Source of the DNA: Diphasiastrum complanatum
Taxonomy: Eukaryota > Streptophyta > Lycopodiopsida > Lycopodiales > Lycopodiaceae
Direction: 5' to 3'
NCBI GenBank assembly: GCA_029204225.1
Contig: CM055095.1
Span: forward strand, 20,949,348-21,013,347
Length of the DNA: 64,000 bases
Shown here piece by piece: positions 46,509-62,694 of the stretch. Both the position numbers and the translations under genes were made by a program. Within the stretch, counting starts at the first letter, position 1; every line of letters begins with the position of its first letter. The notes under the pieces were generated by a model. The model was given only the letters and a program-made list of their open reading frames with translations, was not told the origin of the DNA and made no database searches.

Positions 46509-47266
46509 TTGAGCACATCAGGACAGTCCTCAACTAAAAAAGGTGGAGTGGAAGTCTTGGTAATATTGTCAAGCATGTCCACGAGTTCAATTGAAGACCG
46601 TAATAGTTTTCCACTCTACTACGTGGAGAGTGAGAAGGGACATTTGTTACCTGTGTATGCTTATCACCTCCGAGGGGATGGTATTTCGGTACGATGTTTC
46701 GGATGTGTTGGAAGACATCATCGATCAAAATGCCCACATTGAGGTGATCCAGCAGTATTTTTACCTTGGTATTCACAATGTGGCATCACCCACCCATGTC
46801 AAGATTGTCCATTGAGGCAATTACAAAAAGCTCAGATGGCATTATCTTACAAAGACCAACATGTAGCATGTTATCAGACAAATCCACTCAAGATGCACTA
46901 CAAGCAGAAAATTCTAGTGCCACCTAGTTTTGAGACAAGTGGATTACAAGACAATCCTCCCAAATCCAAAAAGTTCACAAGTTCACCTTAGACTCAAACG
47001 ACTACAACATCACAGAAGACAGAGCTGGTAGAATCTATCAAGCCAATGGTAGCTAAGGAAGTCAAGAAATTGACAACCGATGAAGTCCAGAGGAATTTAC
47101 CAAGTCTCTTGGCACAATCATTGCAAAAGTTTATTGTTGATGAATTACAAAGGGAGCATGTGTCAACAGAGCAACTTGAAGGCAACTTAGTACAAAGTCC
47201 AAGGAAAAGTGTGACCACGCATCCTTCAATTGGGAAGTGCAATACCAAGATGGAGACTCAGGGTTG
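46509..47266 (+). pseudogene. CCHC-containing reading frame, two in-frame stops
   Basis: One frame of about 252 codons with stops at 46740 and 46990. It carries CFGCVGRHHRSKC and then CGITHPCQDCPLR, spaced like the double Cys motif of the Ty3 Gag at 39.25-39.35 kb (CFACGENHRVVEC, CRDYGYEHCYKDC). The C-terminal half is charged and helical (KPMVAKEVKKLTTDEVQ). It is most simply a diverged Tat-type gag fragment or an extra ORF downstream of integrase; no closer identity is supported. Confidence 0.45.
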
Positions 47267-47424
47267 ATGATTTTCCTTCAATGAGCAACATTCGTTGACC
47301 AAAGTCTGATTGTTCCACAAAGCAACAGACCACCAACATAGTGCCAAATTTGGATATATCCATTCTTAAAAGGCCAAATCCAAGAAATTCAAGCCCAAAA
47401 AGGCCAACTATACAGTAAGAACCA

Positions 47425-47721
47425 GTGCCTACAATGTCTATGCCTTGTCCTCAATTGGTAAGATTGACTGTCAAAGAAAGTTTCAAGGTTAAAGCACACC
47501 GCATATACCTAGATAGACTAGGCAGTCAAGCGAGCATGTCCTATCCACATTACGAATTGAGAGAGACCATGAGAATACCACTGGGAAAAGTAGCGTTAGT
47601 CTATAAGAATCAATGTCAACCAGCCTTATCATGGTATCCTCTGATGGATGGTGCCAACTACCCATTTGTCGATGAACAAGGTTATCAGGAATGGCCACCA
47701 GACTCATATGATTATTATTGA
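47425..47721 (+). pseudogene. Unrecognised ORF, probably retroelement-derived
   Basis: 98 codons, starting MPTMSMPCPQLVRLTVKE and ending EWPPDSYDYY. No motif is recognised. It follows the CCHC frame and precedes LTR-like sequence, so it may be part of the same element. Confidence 0.25.
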
Positions 47722-48029
47722 AAATCTAGCAAGTCCATATTCTTGCTGATCATCATCGAATGAAGCCTCAGATTTTATGTAAGCGAACTCGTATCTACGC
47801 TTTTCCTGGAGCATACAAAAAAATATTATATACCTATGCTCTCTATAGACTTTGACAATGTGACTCATCATCATCCCAAGGACCAGTCAGAGGCAGAGTG
47901 CCATGGGACTCGTTTGGCAGCAAGAGCATGTTGTTCGATTCTGGGTATGACATGGAATATTTTAGAATATTGCAAGAGGCTTCTGCAATAAGCCCAAACA
48001 CTACATAACTGAAGTAGAGAGTTGGAAGT

Positions 48030-48600
<571 letters not shown>

Positions 48601-48859
48601 GCCAAGAAAAGATCAAAAAGAGAAAAAGCAACAAAGATGAATGCTGCACAAATCTAGGCTATTCCACAAGCTGATCTGAAGCTAAAATTGACAACCTTAG
48701 TCCCACTCCTATCAGCGTGTTTCCCCTCTCCCCATTCGATCGAAGCCCATTACTACATGACTACTCACCCAGAATAGATCCATAAAACCCCTTCTTTTCC
48801 CTCTTGATCACACCGATTAGGGAGGCATGGAAAGGGCCCAACAATGATGGACTGTGAAG

Positions 48860-49255
48860 GATTCAACTAGTTTCATCACATTTTGCTATATTTCCATATT
48901 TGGCATATTGAGGCCAAAACTTGTTTTAGACTTCGAGTTTGACTTTTCAAAGTTCATTAGTCTAAATTTCATTTGAATAAACACTTTTTGAAAGTGTGGG
49001 AAAGTTAGAATGCGAGTTTGAGTAGATTAAAATTTGAATAGTTGGGTACATTGAATCTAGACCCAAAATTAGTAGGGTTAGCATTTTGGCGGGAAAGCCA
49101 AGTGGCCAAATAGGGTCTGGACCTACTATAAAAGGATGTAGAAAGCTATCTTCTGTCTTCTCTATCTCATTTCATGCTTATACATTGTTCTCTTGGGTTC
49201 TACTATCCATTGGTGCACTATCTTGGTGATTGCTTACAATTCTATGTGTAGAATG
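48860..49255 (+). mobile_element. LTR remnant with TATA box of a copia element
   Basis: CTACTATAAAAGGATG at about 49127-49142 is followed by a CT-rich leader and TGTGTAGAATG. It lies directly upstream of a gag frame lacking its start, so the PBS and gag start have been deleted. Confidence 0.45.
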
Positions 49256-49263
49256 ATCTATAT

Positions 49264-51285
49264 TTGCTATTTTTGGGAATGAAAGCATTGAATGATGAGT
49301 TAGCTTGCATAGATGAAAGCATTAAGGAAGGAGAGCTTATTCAATTGATTCTTAATGGGTTGTTCGATGCTCATGCTAACATTGTTCAAAGTATTGCTAT
49401 TCAAAAGACTTTGCCAAGTTTGATGGATCTTCAAGAGATCTTGATCAATGAGGAATATAGGCTTCAAGCAAGAAGTGGATCTACATCGACACTTCAAGCA
49501 AGTGGCAAAAAGAAGGATAGATCAAAGCTCAAGTGCTTCTATTGTGGCATCAAAGGACACTTTGCAAGTGAGTGTTACAAGAAGAAGAGAGATCAAGGAG
49601 ACAAGCAAGGTAATCTTACTCTTGACGAGGATGGTTTGGATGTTCAAGATGCAAATGATGATGCTTTTGTGATGTCTTCATGTATGCTTGCTAATGATGG
49701 AGATCTAGATCCTTGGTGGATTGATAGTGGAGTAAGCTCACACATGACCTTTCACAAAGAGTACTTCACTTCTTTGTTGGCATATGGAGATGACAAGAGG
49801 GTGATCTACATGGCCAATGATGGTGAGTGTGCAATCAAAGGGATTGGCACAATTCCTATTTCTCTCTCTACAAATAGGAATGTTCATTTGGAGGATGTCT
49901 TGTTTATTCCATCTATTACCAAGAATTTACTTAGTGTGAGCCAAATTCTAAGTAAAGGCCTCAAGGTGGAGCGTGATGGAGATGCTTGTTTGATCAAAAG
50001 GAAGGATGTCTTGATTGGAAAAGGTAAAAGGCAAGGGAAGTTGTTCAAACTAGATGTTTGTGTTATTTCTAACCAAGTTGGATGTGTTGCGAGGGAGCAA
50101 ATTTCTATTCAAGAGGTTTGGCACAAAAGGATGGGACACCTCAACTTCAAGTCATTGGAGGTAATGGCAAGGAAGAAGGTTGTGATTGGTCTTCCAAGTT
50201 CCTTAAGTGATGTCAAGCATGTTTGTGAGTCTTGTGCTTTGTCTAAGTCACATAGACTGCCTTATACTAGATCTATTTCTAGATCTACAAAGCCTTTTCA
50301 ACTTGTACATTTGGATATTCATGGATTTACTACAATTAGCAATAGTGGAGCTAAGATGTATGTAACATTCATTGATGATTTTAGTAGATTTTGTTGGATC
50401 TATCTACTAAAGAGCAAGGATGAAGTGTATGATGTCTTTATCAAGTTCAAGAATGCAAGGGAGAACCAATTTTCCACAAAGATCAAGTGCTTAGAGGTGA
50501 CAATGGTGGTGAGTACATATCTAACAAGTTCAAGGCCTTTTGTGATGAGCATGGGATCAAGAGAGAGTATACAACATCAAGGACCCCACACAAAATGGAG
50601 TGACTAAAAGGAAGAATAGGACTTTATGTGAAAGTGCTAAAGCTATGAGGTTAAGTGCTAACCTTGACAAACCATTTTGGGATCAAGCCTTGTTGTGTGC
50701 CAATTTCTTGTCCAATAGGTGGCCGAGTGCTATTTTGGATGGAAGGACACCTTTTGAGATGCTATTCAAGAGGAGGCCGAGTGTAAACTTTCTAAGAACC
50801 TTTGGATGCACATTCCATGTCAACATTACTCTTGATGATAGGACCAAGGAGGATCCATCTTCAAGAAGAGGTATTTTTGTTGGATATAGTGAGGTGAGTA
50901 AAGCCTACAAGGTTTACATTCCTTCTACTAACAAAGTAATTGTTGGTAGAGATGTCATTTTTTACGAGGGGCTCATTCCAAAAGTGTCTTCAAGCATGAT
51001 TGATGGTAGTATGGATGGATCTAACATTATTGATGTTGATGAGAAGGATCCTACTTTGGATGGTGATGATGATGGACCTTCATCAAGTCAAAAGCCAAGG
51101 AGAACATCAAGAGAAAGACAAATACCTTCAAGGCTCACATATGATCAAAAGGATAAGCAAGTAGATATTGGAAATTATGTTTCTTTCCTAACCTCTTTGG
51201 ATGAGCCTACAAGTGTAGATCAAGCAAGGAAAGAAGAGGAGTGGATTCAAGCAATGGATCTTGAGTATCAAGCTCTTATGAAGAG
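49264..51285 (+). pseudogene. Ty1/copia gag-protease-integrase, RT missing
   Basis: The frame enters gag late (ACIDESIKEGELIQLILNGL), then a zinc knuckle CFYCGIKGHFASEC near residue 95, protease WWIDSGVSSHMTFH (standard is DSGAS) near 150, the pre-integrase HKRMGHLNFKSLE with CESCALSKSH, and integrase core LVHLDIHGF..IDDFSRFCW. A frameshift near 50500 ends the first frame (stop 50607). The second frame (50600 on) continues integrase (KAMRLSANLDKPFWDQAL, RTPFEMLFKRRPS) and linker, reaching EWIQAMDLEYQALMKSGT, where RT should start. RT does not follow. The gag matches the 11.9-kb family. Confidence 0.85.
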
Positions 51286-51706
51286 TGGAACATCTTTTGG
51301 AGGATCTTCTTGTGTACATGGAGCTATGCAAGTGGATGGATGTTATATTTCTGTAAAATCAAGTAATGGATCTAGAAAACAAAGTCTGCTCAATGACTTT
51401 GATGGTCAAGTTGAAGATCAAGAGGTTAATCTCAAAGGGCTTCAACTAGTCAAAAGGGAAGTGGGCAATTTGGAGCTAGTCAAGAGCATCAAAGGAGAGG
51501 TAATTGGAAAAGATGTTATGGATCTGTTTTTGCAGTTTTGGGAGGAAAAAAAAACCTAGTTTGCGTTTGCTTGGGCTCACTTATCTCCGACAAGCTCAAA
51601 TTTTAGACTTGACCACTGCATTAGCTTGCACTTATCAAATTGCTAAAGAAAAGAGTGCAGGGAAGGGTGCTTTTTGTACAAATCAACTTCCAAAAGATAG
51701 GGAATA
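51286..51706 (+). pseudogene. Unrecognised tail replacing the RT of the copia element
   Basis: The frame continues 91 codons past the RT start point to the stop at 51559, with sequence unlike any RT (KGLQLVKREVGNLELVKSIK, DVMDLFLQFWEEKK). An overlapping frame continues to 51706. It may be junction sequence or part of another gene; no identity is supported. Confidence 0.35.
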
Positions 51707-52145
51707 AACTACACGACCTTGATCTTCTAATGTTGATTGTATGGATGCTCATTCTAATACTCAAAACATTGTCCAAAACTTTCTCTTCTTTGTAAATTTT
51801 TGTCCAATATATTTTATAGTTTCATGTTAAAAAATAATCTGCTAGTGAGTGAGTGTGTGTGTGTGAACTCAACCAATCTAGACAAAACTAAAAATTGTCA
51901 CCACAATATAAAATTTACAAATCTTAATGTCAATGAAATTCATACATAGCCATCGTAGTAAAAAATACCATCTTGACAAAACCTAATTGCCATCAAAAGC
52001 TCCATGGTGAGGAGAATATGCTCACCTGCATCCATACACAACAACAACCTACATTTCCAACATATGCTCATTTGTTATACATGTCACAACAAGTAGTCAT
52101 TGTGGAGTTAGGTGACTCTAATCTTATCTATACTAATGAGTATAC

Positions 52146-52178
<33 letters not shown>

Positions 52179-52195
52179 TGTTGTGTGTGTGTGTG
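52146..52195. repeat. (AC)n-TTGT-(GT)n hairpin-forming microsatellite
   Basis: About 31 bp of AC, a short TTGT spacer, then about 13 bp of GT; the arms are complementary. Confidence 0.9.
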
Positions 52196-52806
52196 CGTGC
52201 CACGTGTGTGTGTAAATGTGTCTAAAGTGAAATAACAATTGTTTGAGGAGTGACAACATATAGATAACAAAAAGTACCTATAACATCTCGTAGGAAAGTG
52301 GAACTGTCTTATATGTAACAAAGAAGTGTCAAATAATGATCCTAAATCTGGCTAAGGCAAGGTTTTTCAACATAAGCATAGTCTTTTATAGGTTTGCATA
52401 TGAAAGCCTATGATCATGGTAAATGTATATCAAAGACATGGATCCACCACCATCATTGGGTGTGTAAAGAACATGTTTCGAGTCTCACGTTGCAAGTTTT
52501 AGCCTTCTAGTATCTCATACTCCATCAACTCATATAATTAGTAGATGTTCTTGAGTTAAGAGACTCTAATAATGTCTATAATCATACTATTAAGTTAAAT
52601 ATTATCATGATACTTCATAGATAACCACATCAAACAAGTTATTCGCTTGTTATTCACCTACGTGAAAACTAATAATCGACCAAAACAAAAAGAGAAGCAG
52701 GAGAACTATAACAAGTATATAAAATTTATCCCAAGTTCAAAGAAAAATTGACAACAGTATGTTAACCTAAGTAGTAAATTTAGACCATTTGCCATCAAAG
52801 AATCTA

Positions 52807-52856
<50 letters not shown>
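52807..52856. repeat. (AC)25 microsatellite
   Basis: About 50 bp of uninterrupted AC. Confidence 0.97.
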
Positions 52857-52858
<2 letters not shown>

Positions 52859-53391
52859 CATGTAAACTTTTTATAGTTTAGCATTGTGTTTATCATGAAA
52901 TCATGAATCCATTGTGTTGAAAATGACAATTCACTATTGATCAATACCATCCTGCTGAAGTATACAAATTAGGATAGGAGTTGATCAAGACTTTTGTTTT
53001 CAATGTCAAAATAGTTGTCTACAAAAATATGCTAAGGAGAAAATAAGTGGTATATGCTTGACTAATTGGAAGTAAGTGTTTGCCACAACTGTGATGTCAG
53101 GCAATTTAGACATGTCTAAACCATGTCGTGACCATGTCTAGACCATGTCGTGCAGCCCCCCAGTCAAGTAATGTTGGAAAATTAGGCCTATTCTTAGGTT
53201 CTTTTTTGTAAAGTCATTGTAAACACAAACCACAACAACACAATAGATAAAACAACAAGTAGATGGCTAGAAAATTCTTAAACAAAAGTAAAATTAACAT
53301 AAAGTATGCAACTCAACAACCACATAGTCAAAGACAAAAGCATCAAGCTTAGAATTCTTTCAAAGGCACATGTATGCTAGAGTTTATGTGA

Positions 53392-53424
<33 letters not shown>

Positions 53425-54616
53425 GATAGATTGATATGTAAAAGTATTTATGCAAAAGTGATGATGCTTAAAAACTAAATGCATTAGTTAGCAGCGATTC
53501 AATATATCATTAGATAAATGTCTAACAAAATTATTCTTCCTTGTTAAACCGATTAAGTCTGCAATATCACCCTCTTTTGCCAAGCAAACATCTTTTTAAT
53601 TTCTTCAAAGTAGGTCAAATGCTTTCGTGAGAATATCAACCAAAATTCCATGCACAAATGCAATCACTTACTACAAATGTTTTACGTACCCTAGCTTATA
53701 TCTCCTTCAAAACTTACACTGAATAGTTTTCCAGCAATATCTTGAGATAAATATGGGACTAAACTAGACCCTCTGTCCATCGTTGGTCTTTAGAGGTGTT
53801 GCGATGTTTGTAATAAACACAACAATGATTCATATGTGACGCTTCTAAATATTTGTCAAGAAAAAACCTACCCTTGTTGTCTTGTGAAAATTTCCAGCAA
53901 AATGAATAATTAAACACATTTCAAAACAAAATGTTAGAAACTCCATACATATTTGAAAACATGTGTTTTGTATGCATTTTGGGGCATTGCAAAATGTTGA
54001 ACAATTATGGCATTAGCACAGCCATTGCAAGATGCTATGAGGCTTTTGTCAATATGTATCATGACTTTTTAAAAAGCTACGTTACATTAATGATAAGACA
54101 GGGGACACAAGTATCACCCTTTTTTATATCCAAATCATCTCCATTAATTTCAAACAAATCTCATACAGATTCTGAGGATCTTTCCAAAAAGTTGGACTCA
54201 CAAATGATGATGATGATGCCAACCAAATTTTAATAGTTTGTGGTTGGTTTTCAACCAATGTTGAAAAAAAAATATGATGTATATATCGTTATATATGGCA
54301 AAACTCAAAGAATTCACCTAACAAACATGTAAAGAAAAGATATGACTCAAATCATGGATTGAAGATCCATGAAACACTTCAAGTTTTGTAGAGTTTACAA
54401 AAACGTCATGAATTGAGTATACCAACGTGTTCACCATGCTATTGTTTTAAAATACAAAAAATTATAGAGTCAAAGTACGCATTTTTCCCTCTTGGGAATA
54501 TGCTTTGATACCAACTATTTGAAAATAAATCTACAAATAAATCCCATGCTATTCAAAAAGAAAAAAATGAAAGGTAAAAGGAAAATGATAGGAGTGTAGA
54601 AGAATGAGATGATAAA

Positions 54617-54618
<2 letters not shown>

Positions 54619-54706
<88 letters not shown>
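54619..54706. repeat. (TG)n(AG)n compound microsatellite
   Basis: About 30 bp of TG passing directly into about 60 bp of AG. The same order is seen at 19.3 kb and, inverted, at 58.7 kb. Confidence 0.97.
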
Positions 54707-54709
<3 letters not shown>

Positions 54710-54990
54710 TTGGCTATGATGAAAAAAAACTCATTCTTGCATTTTCATTGGGCCACGCGTGCCCTAAAACATCTTTGACGTGCAGTTGAAATATTATGAA
54801 GTGTGATTGAAAGGCACGTGTCTATAGAAACTTCTAGAGAGAGAAAACGTGCAAAAAGTTCTGGAAAAAGAACGAATATTTGCTATGGGGGAGAGATGAG
54901 CGTGCTGCGTGAAGGGGGTTTTATTGATTAATTTAGAGTCAGGGGTTTTTGTTTGGGATTTGCAGAGAGAAAATAGCGATAATGTGAGGT

Positions 54991-54994
<4 letters not shown>

Positions 54995-55044
<50 letters not shown>
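54995..55044. repeat. (GA)n microsatellite
   Basis: About 50 bp of uninterrupted GA. Confidence 0.97.
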
Positions 55045-55047
<3 letters not shown>

Positions 55048-55500
55048 ATGATCAGCAAGAAGAGGAAAATTGAAATGATGGCTAGCATTGTACGTGTTCC
55101 TCTTTATTCTTAAGAGATGCCATCACATACATGTTTTCCCACTTATCATCTCCATATTTTCTAGCATCAATTCCTAATTTTACATTGATCATACACATGG
55201 TCGGCTCCCACTTTACTTATCTAGTCGTATTGCTATCAGGATCCTGGTAGAATTAAGATGTACAACAATGTCAATTTAACCAAGATCTCATTAGTTTCTG
55301 ATGGCCTGCACTTAGTAGCTTGAAATCTTTGGATTTCAGAAATTTTCTCCTCTTTATGTGCTTTCATTGATTGCTCCCCTCTTATCTCGAGTCAAGAGAT
55401 CTTTGCTCCGTGAAGGGCTGAGTTGTCACAAATTTTTACTTTTTCTTTTTGGCTCAAAGCCCACTAGATTGACTGTAATTCAACTCATATGAAGACTTAC

Positions 55501-56912
55501 TTATTATTTAACAAAGACAACATCACCCATTATCATTCTGAACGTTACAGAATTTATGGTAACAAAAGATACTAGCCCACTAGGTCTAACTATTACAGCT
55601 GGAAAATGCTTCAAAAGAAGATTCGTATAAGAACATATATTTAGAATCAAAACTGATTGATTTCGCATATTGAATTCTCCAAAGAGCAGAGCTTTGTTTT
55701 CAATTGCAGGATAATGCCCATTCGATGCAGCCACAAAAGAATTATACAGTACCACCAGCAAGAAAGTACAGTGATGTTCCATAAATGGACCCAGCCAGGT
55801 CTTTTATAGACAAATGTAGTGAAGTACATTAAGGAAATTGATTGAGTGTAGTCACGCGCATAAAAGGCCTGGCTGGTAAACAAAAAATGTTAGGCTTCTC
55901 TGAAAAAGAAATATACACAAAGTTCTCACCATCCTCTGCAGCCATTTTAATGCATGGACTACACTGAGGCCACATCACCAAAATGCACAAGGCGCCATAC
56001 AGCAACGAAGGCTCCTTATTTGCTCGCATCTTTGCATGGGAAAAGTAGTGAAGAAGAACCAAATAAATCCCATCAAGCTGGCATGTGACTCTTCTTGGTA
56101 TAACAGGGTAAGGATATGTTACCCACCAAGTAGTGAGTACACCTTCCAAAGACTCCTTATTTCCTCACATGTCTTCGTGAACAAACCAGCAAAGGAGAAC
56201 CAAATGTATCTCATTAGGCTGGTATGCTAGTCCTCTACATATTACGGAGTTAAGGTGTACTGCCCACAAAGAGTGGTGAATACACCTTTGAGGCAATCAT
56301 TTAGGAGAATTTTCTTCAAGCACTTGCCAATTCAGCAAGCTGAAGATTAACCTTGCAAATGAGTGAGCTAACAACAAAGAGGTTAGACAATATCTTTTGA
56401 GTTGAAATTGTGGAAAACGAGAACTCCCTTAGTTGAGACCAGATTTGGTGACGCTGATGCAGAATGGGTGCACTTCAGGTCAAAGTTTCGTGATCTTGGA
56501 CTGGGCATCTAAGATAAACTGCAAAAGCATCAACAACAGCAGACATCTTCAGAATGTAGATATTCAAAAACAGGTACAATAAAATCACTTGAAGTGTAAT
56601 AGATTCAAGTGCTTTTATTGCAGGAAATAATACTACCAAGAAAAACTTGAGCTTGAGCCACCAAATTTAATAGCACTGTGATGTGATTGATAAGATGCGA
56701 GAACCAGCATAATGTTTGTTCCAGCTACCAGCTTCAGATACTCAGAAGTACCCCATTTACGAGGTTTCTGCAAATGCACAGAGAGTTTTGTCACCAGTTC
56801 AAATTAACGTACGATATTATTTTCACGGCAGCTTGAAAGGCTTAAAGAAAGAATTGTTCTCACCTGGAAACAACGAACATGTTCAAACTACCTAAAGTTT
56901 TGGAACTTGGCT
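55501..56912 (-). other. 3' UTR/downstream flank of the MORC-like gene
   Basis: No coding feature. The part nearest 56912 is presumably 3' UTR. It contains the diverged tandem duplication at 56009-56290. Confidence 0.4.
56009..56290. repeat. Diverged tandem duplication, unit about 140 bp
   Basis: Each unit has CTCCTTATTT.CTC.CAT, then AACCAAAT.AATC or AACCAAATGTATC with a CAT.A.GCTGG.ATG block, then GTTACCCACCAAGTAGTGAGTAC versus TGCCCACAAAGAGTGGTGAATAC, and end ACACCTT. Junction near 56150. Confidence 0.7.
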
Positions 56913-59879
<2,967 letters not shown>

Positions 59880-60600
59880 CTGCAAAAATTTCAGTCAGGA
59901 AAACCATCACATTGGAAAGAAATTTCCATAAAAATAACCTAGATCACTTATATCTACAGTGATATTGCTTGCATCAAAAGATATAGTAGATGTATGACTC
60001 TAATGATTAGACAGAAATAAGTAAATATATTTGATTTATGTTCAGAAAGTCATTGAGAAATAAATACCAATTAATTATTGATCCCACTTTTTCCTGAAGT
60101 TAGTATAGTCCCTTACAGAGGAAAAGCAAGCCCTCTAGTTCCAGATTTACAAGTTAGCATCAAAAAAAGAAAAGAACAGCAACCTCATATTATATTGATA
60201 ACCCAAAACAGATGACAACCTCCCTCTTTGCAGGCCCTCATACAAAAGAATTCTCATCCACTCAAAAAGCTTTCAAAGCCCCAAAAACAGAAGATAGCAT
60301 ATGAAGGAACTAAAAGAAAATTTATAGTTATGAAGCCTTCATGCGCTACTATAAGGTCACATGTTTAGTTGAAGCCCTAACCTAGAGACTAAATGATTGA
60401 AATATGGCTCTAATGCAATGGTTTTAGAGCTCAAAAATGTAATATGTAAGGCCCAAAATAGAATACAAAGATAAGAGGGATCCAGATTGTTAGACTAGAG
60501 ACTACTGCATCTAGAATCATATCATCTAATGCATGCAATCATCCTTCACAACAGATTAGTTCTTAGAGAGAAGAAGGCCGACAAGTATTGACAAGTAACG
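59880..60600 (-). other. Probable intron of the MORC-like gene
   Basis: It starts at a TTTTTGCAG acceptor on the minus strand. No exon was recognised in it. Confidence 0.4.
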
Positions 60601-60609
60601 TAAGGTTAG

Positions 60610-61440
60610 TAACAAATCAGTACGTACAAAAAGAAGTTAGTGACTATGAAGAAACTTTTGCTCCTATTACTAAAAATGGATACTATAAAATCTAATTTAT
60701 TACTTGCTACTCAGTATGGATAGCATCACACAAATGGATGTCAAATCGGCATTCTTAAATGGATACTTAGAAGAGGAGGTATAGATTACTCTATTCAAGG
60801 ATTTGAAGTCAAAAGTAGAAATTGAAGTACATATATATAAGCTACTTCAAAAATAGATTAGGCTTGATTGTAAAACAACAAATATTCCAGTTGAGTCTAG
60901 TAAAAAACCAAAGTCTTTTCATGTTCATGATAAAAGTGATTGAGACTCTTGTTAGACAATCGGTTGGAAGTCTCATCTATGTTACTATCACTAGATGTTA
61001 TTTTGTTGGCATGAACTTGATGCAAAGAACTGAAGGTCTATTATAGGTTATGTACTTTCTTTTGGTTCCACTGTTGTTTCATGAAAAAGCAAAAGCAACC
61101 CCTACTAAAATTGAATTTAGAGCAACTACTACTGATGTATGTGATTGTATATGGCTTAGATGTCTACTAGCTAGATGCAAAAAAGGTCAAAACAAAACAG
61201 CTCCTCTGTATCGTGATAACAAAAGTCGTATTTAGATTGTTTCATGCTTGTACACAGCATAGTCTCACTACCAATTCGTTCAAGACGAGATACAATCAAA
61301 GAAAGTAGAGCTGATATGTTGCTCAACAAACAACCAACTAGTAGATATACTTAAGGAGTTAAGGAAATTTCTGAAAAGCTAAGATTATTTAAGGGCATTA
61401 AAGAGAACACAACTTATCATTAAGGGAAAAATGTAGGAAT
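60610..61440 (+). pseudogene. Copia RT/RNase H relic
   Basis: Heavily broken plus-strand fragments: an RT start-like DYEETFAPI, then QMDVKSAFLNGYLEEEV near 60730-60780, then RNase H-like IGYVLSFGSTVVS near 61040 and QDEIQSKKVELICCSTNNQLVDIL near 61280-61350. The RT body between is deleted. AAGGGAAAAATGTAGG near 61422 is PPT-like. Confidence 0.7.
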
Positions 61441-61635
61441 AATGATTAAGTTTGGGTCTTGGCCTCACATAACTATTTGTCTAATATTGTTTGTTGAGTT
61501 GGACCCAAGGGCTCATTTAGTTTGTTGAAGCTATTTTTGTTAAGTTAATACTTGTTAAGGTAGTTACTAAAAAGGCACGCCCATTTACGTATTTGAATCA
61601 TCTCTTTCAAAGTTAGGTTAACAAAGTAGAACTCG

Positions 61636-61637
61636 TT

Positions 61638-61674
<37 letters not shown>

Positions 61675-62619
61675 CTGGTGCCCTCTCCATGGCTGCTCGC
61701 TGGTCTATCCACGCTCCACCTCCACCCTCTCCATGAAAGAGGGGAGCCCTCGCTCCCCCCCTCCCCTTCGCTGCCTGATTCCACCCCCTCGCTGGCCCTT
61801 CCCACCCCCTCGTTGGCTCCCATTCCCTCTTTTCTGCCTGCTGAGGCAGCGTTGGCTGCCCAGCAGGCACTCGGCCCTCCCCCCTCTTCCTTGGCCCTCT
61901 CCTCCCTCCATGGTTCTCCTGCCCCCTCTCATTATCCTCTCTCATTCCCTAAAGAAGCCTACTCTCCTACGAAGGCATTTGAACAGTACCTTCTCTCTTG
62001 CATGGAGCAGATTACACTGGAATCTAGCTATCTAAGGATTGAAATGGGTCAAATGAAAACCACAATACAAGCTATGGCAATCGAGAAGCAAACTATGATG
62101 GCCCGGATCATATCTTTGGAAGAGGCCTTGAGCAGAAAAGAAGAACCAGCCAGCACCACCACCACAAAGATGCAAGAATTGGAGGAACGGATTGAGCAAC
62201 ATAAGGCGGAAACATGGGCCTCTCTATTCAAAGAAGACGGTAAAGAAGGTACACACACTTTCAATAGTGTCATCTCAGCCACCATATCCAAAGAAGAAAT
62301 GCGGAAGTATAAATCTATGAATGTGCGGGTGCGAGGAATTGAAGATACTAAGGCTCCAATCACCGAAGCAACTAGTTTCCTCATACACTTTCCCACCATC
62401 ACAACGAGAACTAAAAGAGATCCATCTACACTCATCATACGGTTCACGGGAATAGAGGAGCGGCAAGCTGTCCTTAGGCTACGAGCTAGGCTGAGAGGTA
62501 CCCTTGTCTTCATGGATGATGATCTCACACCTATGCAAGTTGCCGAAAGGAGGAAAGTTTTCAGCGAAGCCAAAGCATTGGGCAAAAGGGTGGTCTATCG
62601 GGATGGTAAGGCCCGATAA
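61636..62619 (+). CDS. LINE (L1-type) ORF1 protein
   Basis: An intact 327-codon frame. The first 30 or so codons come from a CT repeat and Pro/Leu-rich sequence, so the true start may be later (an in-frame ATG lies at 62002). A coiled coil (YLRIEMGQMKTTIQAMAIEK, then ISLEEALSRKEE and MQELEERIEQHKAE) precedes an RRM-like part (NVRVRGIEDTKAP, STLIIRFTG) and a C-terminal LRGTLVFMDDDLTPMQVAE, then EAKALGKRVVYRDGKA. This matches the coiled coil-RRM-CTD order of L1 ORF1 RNA-binding chaperones. The FMDDDLTP..RR motif is typical of the CTD. No zinc knuckle, unlike many plant LINE ORF1s. Confidence 0.75.
61639..61672. repeat. (CT)n microsatellite
   Basis: About 34 bp of CT at the 5' end of the LINE ORF1 frame. 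Confidence 0.95.
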
Positions 62620-62694
62620 ATTGACCCCCAAAAATCTGAGGCATAGGGATTTGGGCCCTCCGGACTTAGGAGTGGTTCGGGGGCCCTCACCAAA

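Larger units (their letters stand above)
51707..55500. other. Gene-free stretch rich in dinucleotide microsatellites
   Basis: No supported coding region; a 100-codon open stretch at 53931 has no recognisable feature. Microsatellites: AC at 52146-52176 with GT at 52183-52195, AC at 52807-52856, TG at 53393-53422, TG/GA at 54619-54706, GA at 54995-55044. Confidence 0.5.

Noticed and set aside
53931-54233. 100-codon plus-strand ORF
   Set aside because: No recognisable domain, lies between microsatellites, and composition matches flanking noncoding DNA.
62049-62585. 178-codon minus-strand ORF
   Set aside because: Antisense shadow of the LINE ORF1, whose motifs support the plus strand.
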